From positions 297,195-361,194 of the forward strand of contig NZ_LECZ01000022.1 in NCBI RefSeq assembly GCF_001022965.1: DNA of 64,000 nt, in the 5' to 3' direction. Position 1 is the stretch's first letter; each line of letters begins with the position of its first letter. The notes under the pieces are model-generated. The model ran no database searches. It was not told the DNA's origin and saw only the letters and a list, made by a program, of their open reading frames with translations. This stretch comes from Enterobacter genomosp. O (GTDB lineage: Bacteria; Pseudomonadota; Gammaproteobacteria; Enterobacterales; Enterobacteriaceae). Positions 38,191-46,223 of this stretch are shown one piece after another. Position numbers and translations under genes: made by a program.

Positions 38191-39336
38191 ATGTCAGAAC
38201 AAAACGACAGCGAAAAAACAGAAGACCCGACACCCCACCGAAAGCAAAAAGCGCGTGAAGAGGGACAGGTTCCCCGCTCGCGCGAGCTGACGAGCCTCCT
38301 GATGCTGCTGGCAGGCTGGGGGTTAATTATGGTGGCGGGCGGATGGCTGGCAAAACAGCTGCAGCACCTGCTGCACAACGGTTTAACGTTCGACCGGCTG
38401 TTAGTCAGCGACCCGCAGCAGATGCTGCACCATGCCGCATCGCTGTTGGGGATCGCCTTCCTGGCGCTGCTGCCGTTCGTCGGCGGGCTGTTTCTCACCG
38501 CCGTCGCCACGCCGTCGCTGATTGGCGGCCTGAATATGAGCGCCAAGGCCCTCAAATTTAACGTCAAAAAGCTCAACCCGATCAGCGGCATCAAGCGCCT
38601 GTTTTCCGCGCAGATGGTGTCGGAGATGGTGAAGAGCATTCTGAAGGTGGTGCTGGCGGCGGTCGGCGGCGGGCTGTTTTTGTGGTTCAACAAAGCGAAG
38701 TTCATCAGCCTGATGTATGAACCGCTCGGCATGGCGCTGGGCGATATCAGTACCCTGCTGCTGGGCTGCATGCTGGCCATTATTCTATCGCTGATCCCGA
38801 TGGTGGCGTTCGACGTGGTTTACCAGCTCTGGAGCAACTTTAAAAAGCTGCGCATGAGCCTGAAGGAAATCAAAGACGAATTCAAAAATCAGGAAGGCGA
38901 CCCGCTGATCAAAAGCAAGTTTCGCCAGCTGCAGCGGCAAATGGCGCAGCAGCGAATGATGACGGATGTTCCCACCGCCGATGTGGTGGTGAATAACCCG
39001 ACCCACTATTCGGTAGCTCTGAAGTACCAGGAAGGCGCCATGGGAGCACCGATGGTGGTCGCCAGCGGTAGCGGGCTGATTGCCCTGCGCATCCGCGAGC
39101 TGGCCGAAGAGAACCGGGTTCCCATGCTTGAGGCGCCGCCGCTGGCGCGCGCCCTGTATCGCCATTGCGACCCCGGCACGCCGGTTCCCGCCGAGCTCTA
39201 TAGCGCGGTGGCGGAAGTGCTGGCCTGGGTTTATGGCCTTAAGCGCTGGCGCAAGGGCTATGGCCTGCGTCCGCTGACACCTAAAGATCTTCCCGTTCCG
39301 GCGGGGATGGATTTTGCACAAGAGAGTAGAGAGTGA
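38191..39336 (+). CDS. flhB: Flagellar export specificity switch protein FlhB
   Basis: Membrane gate protein that switches export from rod/hook to filament substrates. 381 residues. The N-terminus EKTEDPTPHRKQKAREEGQV is family-specific; about four transmembrane helices follow (33-210). The cytoplasmic domain self-cleaves at NPTH, here Asn269-Pro270-Thr271-His272 (VVVNNPTHYSVAL). It lies 18 bp after cheZ, and its stop overlaps the flhA ATG. Confidence 0.96.
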   Translation: MSEQNDSEKTEDPTPHRKQKAREEGQVPRSRELTSLLMLLAGWGLIMVAGGWLAKQLQHLLHNGLTFDRLLVSDPQQMLHHAASLLGIAFLALLPFVGGLFLTAVATPSLIGGLNMSAKALKFNVKKLNPISGIKRLFSAQMVSEMVKSILKVVLAAVGGGLFLWFNKAKFISLMYEPLGMALGDISTLLLGCMLAIILSLIPMVAFDVVYQLWSNFKKLRMSLKEIKDEFKNQEGDPLIKSKFRQLQRQMAQQRMMTDVPTADVVVNNPTHYSVALKYQEGAMGAPMVVASGSGLIALRIRELAEENRVPMLEAPPLARALYRHCDPGTPVPAELYSAVAEVLAWVYGLKRWRKGYGLRPLTPKDLPVPAGMDFAQESRE

Positions 39337-41429
39337 TGGCCAATATCGCCACCAGATTACGATTACCCAACATGAAGGAAACCCAGTGGCAGGTGCTGGC
39401 CGGGCCGGTGCTGATCATGACCATCCTGGCGATGATGATCCTGCCGCTGCCGACCTTCGTGCTGGACCTGCTGTTTACCTTCAACATCGTGCTGTCGATC
39501 ATGATCCTGCTGGTCGCCATGTTTACCCAGAACACGCTGGAGTTTTCCGCGTTTCCGACGGTGCTGCTGTTCTCCACCCTGCTGCGTCTGGCGCTTAACG
39601 TCGCCTCCACGCGCGTGATCCTGATGAACGGGCATACCGGCTCGGAAGCGGCGGGACAGGTGGTTGAAGCCTTCGGCCACTTCCTGGTGGGCGGCAATTT
39701 CGCCATCGGTATCATCGTGTTCATCATCCTGATCATCATTAACTTTATGGTGATCACCAAGGGTGCGGGCCGTATTGCGGAAGTGGGCGCACGCTTTTCT
39801 CTCGACGGGATGCCGGGCAAGCAGATGGCGATTGACGCCGATCTCAATGCCGGGCTGATCGGCGAAGAGGAAGCCAAGCGCCGCCGTAAAGAGGTGACGC
39901 AGGAGGCGGACTTCTACGGCTCAATGGACGGCGCGAGCAAGTTTGTGCGCGGCGATGCCATCGCCGGGCTGCTGATTATGGCGATCAACATTATTGGTGG
40001 CCTGGTCATCGGCGTGATGCAGCACGACATGTCTGCGGGCGTGGCCGGTGAAACCTATACGCTGCTGACCATCGGTGACGGTCTGGTGGCGCAGATCCCG
40101 GGGCTGGTGATCTCCACCGCCGCCGGCGTGGTGGTGACCCGCGTCGCCAACGATCAGGACGTGGGCGAGCAGATGGTAGGCCAGCTGTTTACCTCGCCGC
40201 GCGTGATTGTGCTGGCGGCGGGCGTGATTGGCCTGCTGGGGCTGATCCCCGGCATGCCTAACTTCGTCTTCCTGCTGTTTACCGCCACGCTGCTGGGCGT
40301 CGCCTGGTGGTTGCGCGGTCGCGAAGGTGAAACGAAAAATACCGCCGGCGCACAGGCAGATGCCGATGCGCTGGAAGCCGACGTGGCGAAGGTGAACGAA
40401 GCCACCTGGTCTGACGTTCAGATGGAAGATACCCTGGGTCTGGAAGTGGGTTACCGTCTGATCCCGATGGTGGATCACGAACAGCAGGGCCAGTTGCTGA
40501 CCCGCGTGCGCGGCATCCGCAAGAAGTTCGCCCAGCAGATGGGGTTCCTTCCCCCTGCCGTGCACATTCGCGACAACCTCGATCTGGCGCCAACGCACTA
40601 TCGTATTTTGCTTAAAGGGGTCACGATTGGGTCAGGCGACGTTCAGCCGGACCGCTGGATGGCGATCAACCCCGGCTGCGCAGAAGGTGAAGTTCCCGGC
40701 ACGCCGTGCACCGAGCCGACCTTTGGTCTGCCTGCTCTGTGGATTGACGAAGTCCACCGCGAACTGGCGCAGACGCTGGGCTACACGGTGGTTGACCCGA
40801 GTTCAGTGGTGGCAACGCACCTTAACCATTTGATGAGCATCCATACCGAGGAGCTGTTTGGCCGTCAGGAGGCGCAGCTGCTGCTGGATCAGATCACCAA
40901 ACACTCGCCGAAGCTGGTGGAGGATCTGATCCCGGCGGTCATCAGCCTGACCACCCTGCACAAGGTGCTGCAGAACCTGCTAGCCGAGCGCGTGCCGATC
41001 CGCGATATGCGCACCATCATCGATACCCTGGCGGAGTTTGCCACCGCCCAGAGCGACGCCGATGAGCTGACCACCCGCGTGCGGGCGCGTCTCTCCCGGG
41101 CGATTACCCAGCAGTGGTTCCCGGGCGAGGACGATATTCAGCTGATTGGCCTGGATCTCTCCCTGGAGCAGCTGTTGGTCCAGGCGACCCAGAGCGGCAG
41201 CGCGATTGAACCGGGGATTGCCGAAAACCTGATGAAGCAGACCGAACAGGCGCTGCAGCACCAGGAAGGCTTAGGCGCGCCGCCGGTGCTGCTGGTGAAC
41301 CCGGCCCTGCGTCTGATGCTCTCGCGCTACCTGCGCCGCATCTTCCCGCAGCTAGCCGTGCTTTCCAGCCAGGAGATCAATACCCAGCGCAACGTGCGGA
41401 TGACGTATCTGATTGGAGGTAAAGGATGA
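39336..41429 (+). CDS. flhA: Flagellar export gate protein FlhA
   Basis: Main export-gate and proton-channel component, with a large cytoplasmic ring that docks chaperone-substrate complexes. 697 residues from the ATG at 39336 (MANIATRLRLPNMK); the adjacent GTG would add one residue. The FHIPEP-family segment GAGRIAEVGARFSLDGMPGK, then QMAIDADLNAGLIGEEEAKR, is intact. It starts with a one-base overlap of flhB and ends overlapping flhE. Confidence 0.97.
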   Translation: MANIATRLRLPNMKETQWQVLAGPVLIMTILAMMILPLPTFVLDLLFTFNIVLSIMILLVAMFTQNTLEFSAFPTVLLFSTLLRLALNVASTRVILMNGHTGSEAAGQVVEAFGHFLVGGNFAIGIIVFIILIIINFMVITKGAGRIAEVGARFSLDGMPGKQMAIDADLNAGLIGEEEAKRRRKEVTQEADFYGSMDGASKFVRGDAIAGLLIMAINIIGGLVIGVMQHDMSAGVAGETYTLLTIGDGLVAQIPGLVISTAAGVVVTRVANDQDVGEQMVGQLFTSPRVIVLAAGVIGLLGLIPGMPNFVFLLFTATLLGVAWWLRGREGETKNTAGAQADADALEADVAKVNEATWSDVQMEDTLGLEVGYRLIPMVDHEQQGQLLTRVRGIRKKFAQQMGFLPPAVHIRDNLDLAPTHYRILLKGVTIGSGDVQPDRWMAINPGCAEGEVPGTPCTEPTFGLPALWIDEVHRELAQTLGYTVVDPSSVVATHLNHLMSIHTEELFGRQEAQLLLDQITKHSPKLVEDLIPAVISLTTLHKVLQNLLAERVPIRDMRTIIDTLAEFATAQSDADELTTRVRARLSRAITQQWFPGEDDIQLIGLDLSLEQLLVQATQSGSAIEPGIAENLMKQTEQALQHQEGLGAPPVLLVNPALRLMLSRYLRRIFPQLAVLSSQEINTQRNVRMTYLIGGKG

Positions 41430-41833
41430 TGCGTGCAGCGCTTGCGCTGCTTCTGGTTTCGCCGCTGGCCGTTGCGGCGGACGGCTCCTGGAGCAGCAGC
41501 AGCTTTGGCGGCACGATGACTCTGGGTCAGCAGGTGCTGAAGAGTAAACCGGTGCAAAGCCCCTCCCCCCTGCCCGCGGGGGCCGTGGCCTCTCGCGTAC
41601 ACTGGAAGATTAAAACCCACGGCCTCACGCCTGTTGGTTTTCGCATTCGCCTGTGCAGCGCCGCGCGCTGCCTGACCTTGCCCGACGTTGTCGGAGAGAT
41701 GACGCTGCCAGCGGGTATGCCAGCAGGCGGGCCGTTTCGTTTCGAGTATTATTCTGTGGCGGGTGGGCGTCTTGACGCCCCGTTAACCGTGCTGAGTAAT
41801 CAGGTCACGGTGAGTTATCGTCATCGGGGTTAA
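41426..41833 (+). CDS. flhE: Flagellar periplasmic protein FlhE
   Basis: Periplasmic protein linked in enterics to gating of proton leakage through the export apparatus. 135 residues with a signal peptide (MMRAALALLLVSPLAVAADG) and a small beta domain (SRVHWKIKTHGLTPVGFRIR; FRFEYYSVAGGRL). The ATG overlaps the flhA stop by 4 bp; the second Met could also start. It ends the flagellar locus. Confidence 0.92.
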   Translation: MMRAALALLLVSPLAVAADGSWSSSSFGGTMTLGQQVLKSKPVQSPSPLPAGAVASRVHWKIKTHGLTPVGFRIRLCSAARCLTLPDVVGEMTLPAGMPAGGPFRFEYYSVAGGRLDAPLTVLSNQVTVSYRHRG

Positions 41834-41835
41834 CC

Positions 41836-41867
41836 GCGTGCATGACCGGTCAACCGGTCATGCACGC
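41836..41867. terminator. Perfect 14-bp inverted repeat between convergent flhE and autotransporter genes
   Basis: GCGTGCATGACCGG-TCAA-CCGGTCATGCACGC, immediately after the flhE stop and 8 bp from the autotransporter stop. Neither side has a good T-run, so it is a likely shared transcript end or RNA 3' stabiliser rather than a textbook terminator. Confidence 0.6.
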
Positions 41868-41875
41868 TGTACAAC

Positions 41876-44011
41876 CTAGAAATCCACGCGCAGGCCGACA
41901 TTGCCCACTACCGGTGACTCGACGTGCTCACCCTTCGCATAGCTCGCATCCATCCAGACCCGCGTTGACGGTGTGACCATCACGCTGATACCGCCCGTGA
42001 ACGTACCGCCTGTTCCGGTAAAGTCGTTGGTAAAGTCATAGGTTTCGTTAATTTGCGTACTGCCGTTTTTGACCAGCCCCTGAATCAGGGCCGCCGTCGC
42101 ATAAGGCATGACCTGCACCTCACCGGCCTCCAGACGGGTACTCACGCGCAGGCCTGCTTGCGCCTGCAGTGAACGCCCGTCGCCGGTTTCCGCCGTCATT
42201 CCGTTGTTCAGTTTTACGTGCTCAGACGGGGTCATCCAGCCGTCGAGACCGACAAACGGCGTCAGACGCGTGGCATCGCTCAGGGCGATGTAACGACCCG
42301 CTTCCAGCCCCAGTCCGTATCCCCAGCTGTTCCAGTCCGCACGCGCGGTGCCGCCATCGCTCATGCGGGCGCTCATCTTGTTGGCAAAATGGTTAATCTG
42401 CGCGGAACCACTGGTGTACCAGCCGTTAGCCGAGTTCAGCGTGGCATACAGACCGCCGCCGTAGCTGGTTACCCGGCTCTGGCCGCCGCGAGCATGTTTA
42501 ACCTGGCCGATTGACTGGCTCAGCCAGGCGCCGGTGGTGAGTTCCCCCGCATTTAAAGATGTCACCTTGTCACCACCCAGCATCATGCCGTTCTGTTCAA
42601 GGCGGTATGCGGAACCCCAGGCACCGTCAACATCGCTGCGGCCGTGCAGCACTGTGCCCCACATCCCTGACTGCGGCTGGGCGAGGGTGTCGTTAAGACG
42701 CGAACGAAGAACGTTCAGCTCATTTTCGTGAATAAACTGAGGGGCAGAAGCCATTGAGAGCATTGCATCGGTCGAGGCTGAGGTTGAACCTGCCGCCTGA
42801 ACCAGCTCCCACTGGTTGCCATTACGCACCAGCCTATGCTGCCATGCGCCCGCATCCAGGCGGCCGCCGTTCAGGGCAAACTCAGCATCACCGCCGCCGG
42901 TGCGCACCAGCGTCAGCGCGTCGCGACCTGCCTCACGGCCGCTGGCCGCCACGTGCAGGGTATGTTTCCCGCTGGCGCTGTCGGTGATATCCAGAAGATC
43001 GGCCTCACCGGTGAGGAGATCGGCATTCATCACAAAATGACCGCTGCCGGAGAGCGTGCCGAGCGTCAGGGTTCTGTATGCCTCCCCTTCGGCAAATTTC
43101 ACCGTCCCGCCCGCCATGGAGAGCGCCTTGATATCGGAATTCGCGGTCATTTCATAGAGGGAGGTCTTGTCCAGCGACAGGGAATTGACGTTAGTCATAC
43201 CGCCGGAGAGATGGCTACCGCTGCCGAGCGCGACGTCAACTACGGCGCCCTCTTCCGCCTGGATAGCGCCTGCGGCCTGGCTGGCGCTGAGCGACAGGGA
43301 TACCTCACTGCCCTTTAAGGCGGTCAGGAGTTCGCCTGTATCAGAGCCAGCGGTGCTGCCATTTGTCAGGAGAATATGTTGGGTACCACTGCTGGCCATA
43401 AACGCAGGGCCTTCTACCGCCCCAACGCTGGAGCCGTCCAGACCCACATTGTTATTGCCATTAAGGTACATACCGGACCGATAACCCTTAATAGCGCTAC
43501 CGACAAACGTGCCGTTAGTACCTTTAAAATCAACTGCCCCGCTATAGATACTGTCGTTATTATCAATAATGCCGTTCTCGACGATGACCTCTGCATTATT
43601 CGCCGCGAGTTGCTGCGTGCGGATTTGTGACGCAGCTAATTGAGCGTCAAATACAAGAAGCTGAGTTGCGATCGTCGTATTCCGCAGTCGGGTGTCCCCC
43701 AGTAATGCGGCGAAATTAACGTTAGCATTATCAATGGTTGCCGTACTGCCTGCTTCAAGCATCAGGTAGCCATTAATCTGACCGCCGTCCATGTCCAGAT
43801 GACCGTCAGAAATAGTCACTTGATTGGCAATCGCATCCTTTGCGGTTAGCGTCGCGCCATTTTTAACCTGATAGTCTTCATTACTGGGTGAACTACCGTC
43901 AATCAGGGTGTCTTTATCGATGAGGGTGGCGGCAGAGGTAGCGCAGGCGGTGCCAAGCAGCGCGACAAGAATCGCCTGACGCAGGTAAGAATAGGGATAT
44001 AACGGTTTCAT
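41876..44011 (-). CDS. Classical (type Va) autotransporter with pertactin-like passenger
   Basis: 711 residues. Signal peptide about 1-27 (LRQAILVALLGTACATSA, then ATL). The passenger (about 28-430) consists of beta-helix-type repeats (LTAKDAIANQVTISDGHLDM; LTLGTLSGSGHFVMNADLLT). The C-terminal beta-barrel (about 440-711) contains MWGTVLHGRSDVDGAWGSAY and ends VGLRVDF with the terminal Phe used for BAM recognition. No protease triad is evident, so an adhesin or surface factor is most likely. A sigma-28-like promoter lies upstream, and AAAGG lies before the ATG. Confidence 0.88.
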   Translation of the reverse strand: MKPLYPYSYLRQAILVALLGTACATSAATLIDKDTLIDGSSPSNEDYQVKNGATLTAKDAIANQVTISDGHLDMDGGQINGYLMLEAGSTATIDNANVNFAALLGDTRLRNTTIATQLLVFDAQLAASQIRTQQLAANNAEVIVENGIIDNNDSIYSGAVDFKGTNGTFVGSAIKGYRSGMYLNGNNNVGLDGSSVGAVEGPAFMASSGTQHILLTNGSTAGSDTGELLTALKGSEVSLSLSASQAAGAIQAEEGAVVDVALGSGSHLSGGMTNVNSLSLDKTSLYEMTANSDIKALSMAGGTVKFAEGEAYRTLTLGTLSGSGHFVMNADLLTGEADLLDITDSASGKHTLHVAASGREAGRDALTLVRTGGGDAEFALNGGRLDAGAWQHRLVRNGNQWELVQAAGSTSASTDAMLSMASAPQFIHENELNVLRSRLNDTLAQPQSGMWGTVLHGRSDVDGAWGSAYRLEQNGMMLGGDKVTSLNAGELTTGAWLSQSIGQVKHARGGQSRVTSYGGGLYATLNSANGWYTSGSAQINHFANKMSARMSDGGTARADWNSWGYGLGLEAGRYIALSDATRLTPFVGLDGWMTPSEHVKLNNGMTAETGDGRSLQAQAGLRVSTRLEAGEVQVMPYATAALIQGLVKNGSTQINETYDFTNDFTGTGGTFTGGISVMVTPSTRVWMDASYAKGEHVESPVVGNVGLRVDF

Positions 44012-44031
44012 AAATTGCCTTTCTGATTAGA

Positions 44032-44063
44032 AATAAACAGAGAAGAGTTCCTCTCTGTTTATT
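44032..44063 (-). other. 12-bp inverted repeat in front of the autotransporter gene
   Basis: AATAAACAGAGA / TCTCTGTTTATT, perfect 12-bp arms around an 8-nt loop. It touches the -10 of the predicted sigma-28 promoter and lies downstream of the methyltransferase stop. It could terminate that upstream gene (TTTATTTCT follows on the minus strand) or act as an operator. Confidence 0.5.
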
Positions 44064-44089
44064 CATCGGTGAAAAGGCAATCAACTGAA
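44063..44089 (-). promoter_or_regulatory. Sigma-28-like promoter for the autotransporter
   Basis: Minus strand TTCAGTTG, 11 bp, ACCGATGA. The -10 is identical to the flgK and flgM elements of this locus with the same 11-bp spacing, and the -35 keeps the AGTT core. It lies 51 bp before the autotransporter start codon. Proposed from pattern only. Confidence 0.5.
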
Positions 44090-44094
44090 ATTAT

Positions 44095-44763
44095 TTATCC
44101 AGCATGCTCTTTTTTACGTTCGGCTTTAAACAGAGCCACTCGCCCTTCGACGGCGATCTCCACATGATAGAAATAGCGAGAGAGCAGAGACGCTAACCCC
44201 TCTGCGCTGTCGGTGCGATTAGAAAAAATGCCTTTTTGATTATAAATGCGCATCAGTTTTCGCCCAAAAATATTATGGCCCGCATCGTCACCCAGGATGG
44301 TTGCGCCAAATAAACGCCCCTCTTTCGTTAATGCCGCACTGGCATGGGCAATCACTTCTGCTTTATCGTTCATTTCGCCGGGCAGACAATGGAGCAAATA
44401 GAACATCGACACGGAATCAAATTGCGCCTGCAAATAGCTTGGGTAAGGGTCGAACACGTCATGCAATATGGACTCTTTAACTCTGTGTCTGCCTGCGCGC
44501 GTATTCGCTGCCTCAAGGCTCGCTACATTCAAATCGAGAAGAGAAATGTTGCAGGAATCTGGCGCAAACGACAGGTAGTACCCGGTTCCTACCCCCACGT
44601 CGAGATGGTTATTTTTCATGTTATTTCTGAAGTGGGGAATAAGATGTCGCTCTGTAACGCATTTCCAGGCATAGCGGTTGGAAACACGCAGTACCCACCA
44701 GTCATAAAGTTTCAGTGAGAGTGATGTATAGACTTTTATTCCGTCACGTGTTTTTTTATGCAT
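44095..44763 (-). CDS. Class I SAM-dependent methyltransferase, substrate unknown
   Basis: 222 residues. SAM-binding motif I is HLDVGVGTGYYLSFAP (about 54-69); motif II acidic turn is ISLLDLNVASLEAAN; then FDSVSMFYLLHCLPG matches the motif IV region. It resembles small-molecule or lipid methyltransferases more than FliB-type flagellin methylases. Coding DNA is lower in GC than the flagellar genes, suggesting acquisition. A stem-loop with a T-run lies in its leader. The substrate cannot be inferred from the neighbours. Confidence 0.78.
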   Translation of the reverse strand: MHKKTRDGIKVYTSLSLKLYDWWVLRVSNRYAWKCVTERHLIPHFRNNMKNNHLDVGVGTGYYLSFAPDSCNISLLDLNVASLEAANTRAGRHRVKESILHDVFDPYPSYLQAQFDSVSMFYLLHCLPGEMNDKAEVIAHASAALTKEGRLFGATILGDDAGHNIFGRKLMRIYNQKGIFSNRTDSAEGLASLLSRYFYHVEIAVEGRVALFKAERKKEHAG

Positions 44764-45072
44764 AGGATCCCTGCGCGGTCGGTACAGTAAAAAAGGCCAC
44801 GCTGCGTGGTCTTAGTCATCAAAAGTAGAAGGTGAATTGCGCGTGGTATAAATTGCGCTTTATGATGCTATCAAAAAGCTCATTTTGTTTATCTGGTAAT
44901 AACCTTACAGATCTTTCCGCTATTAGCGAGTTTAGCGATCGGGATAAATAACCTAAGGCCCTACCCCCTGAAATGCTTACATATGTCATCGTTTATTAAT
45001 GTTATAAAGGATTGCCTGTAACAAAAAGGTTGCCATAATATATTCCCACCGTTCGTCTTCAGGAGAAAAACC
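44764..45072. promoter_or_regulatory. AT-rich divergent region between methyltransferase and chorismate mutase genes
   Basis: 309 bp. It should contain promoters for the minus-strand methyltransferase and the plus-strand chorismate mutase. Apart from the leader stem-loop near 44789-44811 I see no certain regulatory site. Confidence 0.4.
44789..44811 (-). terminator. Terminator-like stem-loop in the methyltransferase leader
   Basis: Minus strand GACCACG-CAG-CGTGGCC (one A-C mismatch) followed directly by six T residues, only 26 bp before the methyltransferase ATG. In this position it would work as an attenuator, or as a stop for transcription arriving from the right. Confidence 0.45.
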
Positions 45073-45615
45073 GTGCGCTATTTCGCTATTGTGGTTTCAT
45101 CTATTTTAATGTGTGGTTCTTCGCTTGCCGCCTCCGTTAATTCCGCAAATGTTCCTGAGCTGGCAGAAGCCCTGAACACCCGCTTTGCAGTCATGAAGGA
45201 TGTGGCAGGCTATAAGGCTGCAAACCACCTCCCCGTTGAGGATCTCCCGCGAGAAAAAAATGTTCTCCTGAAGGCGCAGAGTGCTGCCCGAGACGCCATG
45301 CTTGCACCGCAGAGTATTGATACATTTGTCCAGACGCAGATGGCTATCAGTAAAAATATTCAGTATCGCTATCTTGACCGCTGGCGTTTACAGCCTGAAA
45401 AAGAGTGGCAGCCACGCCCCCTTGCTCAGGTGAGAGCACAGATTCTCGAACTGGATAATACCATCCTGAATCTGATTAGCCGTCAAATCCTGACCGGCGG
45501 CGGATTTAGTGAAGAGCAGGGCCGCATGCTGGCTCAGTTGCTGGATGATAAGGAAATAACAGCGCTGGAGAAGGCGCAACTGATCGGTGCGCTCGGAAAG
45601 ATTAAACGTCAATGA
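45073..45615 (+). CDS. Secreted gamma-class chorismate mutase (periplasmic AroQ)
   Basis: 180 residues from a GTG (AGGAG seven bases upstream). Signal peptide MRYFAIVVSSILMCGSSLAA is cleaved before SVNSA. The AroQ helical core reads LAEALNTRFAVMKDVAGYKA, then LPVEDLPREKNVLLKA, then QTQMAISKNIQYRYLDRWR. This is the pattern of exported gamma-AroQ enzymes that convert chorismate to prephenate in the periplasm. The conserved Arg, Lys, Glu/Asp and Gln positions are present. The role outside the cytoplasm is unclear for the family; no phenylalanine-pathway partner lies nearby. Confidence 0.8.
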   Translation: MRYFAIVVSSILMCGSSLAASVNSANVPELAEALNTRFAVMKDVAGYKAANHLPVEDLPREKNVLLKAQSAARDAMLAPQSIDTFVQTQMAISKNIQYRYLDRWRLQPEKEWQPRPLAQVRAQILELDNTILNLISRQILTGGGFSEEQGRMLAQLLDDKEITALEKAQLIGALGKIKRQ

Positions 45616-45622
45616 CTGTCTG

Positions 45623-45654
45623 CCTGAACCCGTCATGCTTACGACGGGTTCAGG
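45623..45654. terminator. Bidirectional terminator between convergent genes
   Basis: CCTGAACCCGTC / GACGGGTTCAGG, perfect 12-bp arms with an 8-nt loop, filling the 45-bp gap between two convergent stop codons. T-rich sequence (GTTTCATTACTTATTTTT) follows on the plus side. Confidence 0.65.
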
Positions 45655-45660
45655 GTTTCA

Positions 45661-46038
45661 TTACTTATTTTTCAATGCACATTGTGCAACATCAGCCTTT
45701 AACGCATTAATTTCATTCTGCTGTTCACGTACGGCTTCAATCAGCGGGGCCACCAGCTTTTGATAGTCGACCTGTTTTTTCCCCCCTTCCGTTTTGACCA
45801 GTTCCGGGTAGACTTTTTCCACATTTTGCGCAATTAAACCGACATCCTGGCTTTTGTTCTCTTTCCAGGTATAAGAGACCCCTTCCAGCTGAAGAATTTT
45901 GTCCAGAGAGCCTTTAAGAGGGCGAATATCTTCTTTCAGTCTTTCGTCACTGAAGGGACAGCATTTTGCGCCCAGGTCGGCCAGGGCTGACGAGGAGAAC
46001 ACCAGAGGAATAATAAATGCGGCTTTCTTTAACAACAT
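45661..46038 (-). CDS. Exported small protein with a peptidase S74 / intramolecular chaperone domain
   Basis: 125 residues from the ATG at 46038 (GGAGCG upstream); a longer frame to 46122 lacks a ribosome site. Signal peptide MLLKKAAFIIPLVFSSSALA is followed by only nine residues (DLGAKCCPF) and then the S74 signature SDERLKEDIRPLKG, with VGLIAQNVEKVYPELVKTEG and the terminal coiled coil (LIEAVREQQNEINALKADVA). In phage tailspikes this domain trimerises the spike and cuts itself off at the Ser; the Ser and the Lys five residues on are both present. Here there is no spike, so the function is unknown. Confidence 0.75.
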   Translation of the reverse strand: MLLKKAAFIIPLVFSSSALADLGAKCCPFSDERLKEDIRPLKGSLDKILQLEGVSYTWKENKSQDVGLIAQNVEKVYPELVKTEGGKKQVDYQKLVAPLIEAVREQQNEINALKADVAQCALKNK

Positions 46039-46223
46039 AAACGCTCCGTAAATGTGTGTGAGACACTGGATAGTCAGGATTATGTATTTAAAAATAAGAG
46101 TGCCAGCCAGATATTCCGGCACTGACGATGCAACGGTAACAATTATTTTTATTTCAAACCATACGTTCTACTTAACAATAATCGCTTATTATTGCCGGCA
46201 ATTACCGCTATTAATCTGACCGT

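Noticed and set aside
41821..41848. CCCGATGA on the minus strand at the flhE end, resembling a sigma-28 -10
   Set aside because: The -35 position falls in the 14-bp palindrome with no TAAA/TTTA match, and it would only make antisense RNA to flhE.
44095..44763. Flagellin lysine methylase (FliB)
   Set aside because: The protein is a 222-residue class I SAM methyltransferase; FliB is longer, with a cysteine cluster not seen here.
45661..46038. Prophage remnant suggested by the S74 tailspike domain
   Set aside because: The gene has its own signal peptide and ribosome site, and no other phage gene lies nearby.
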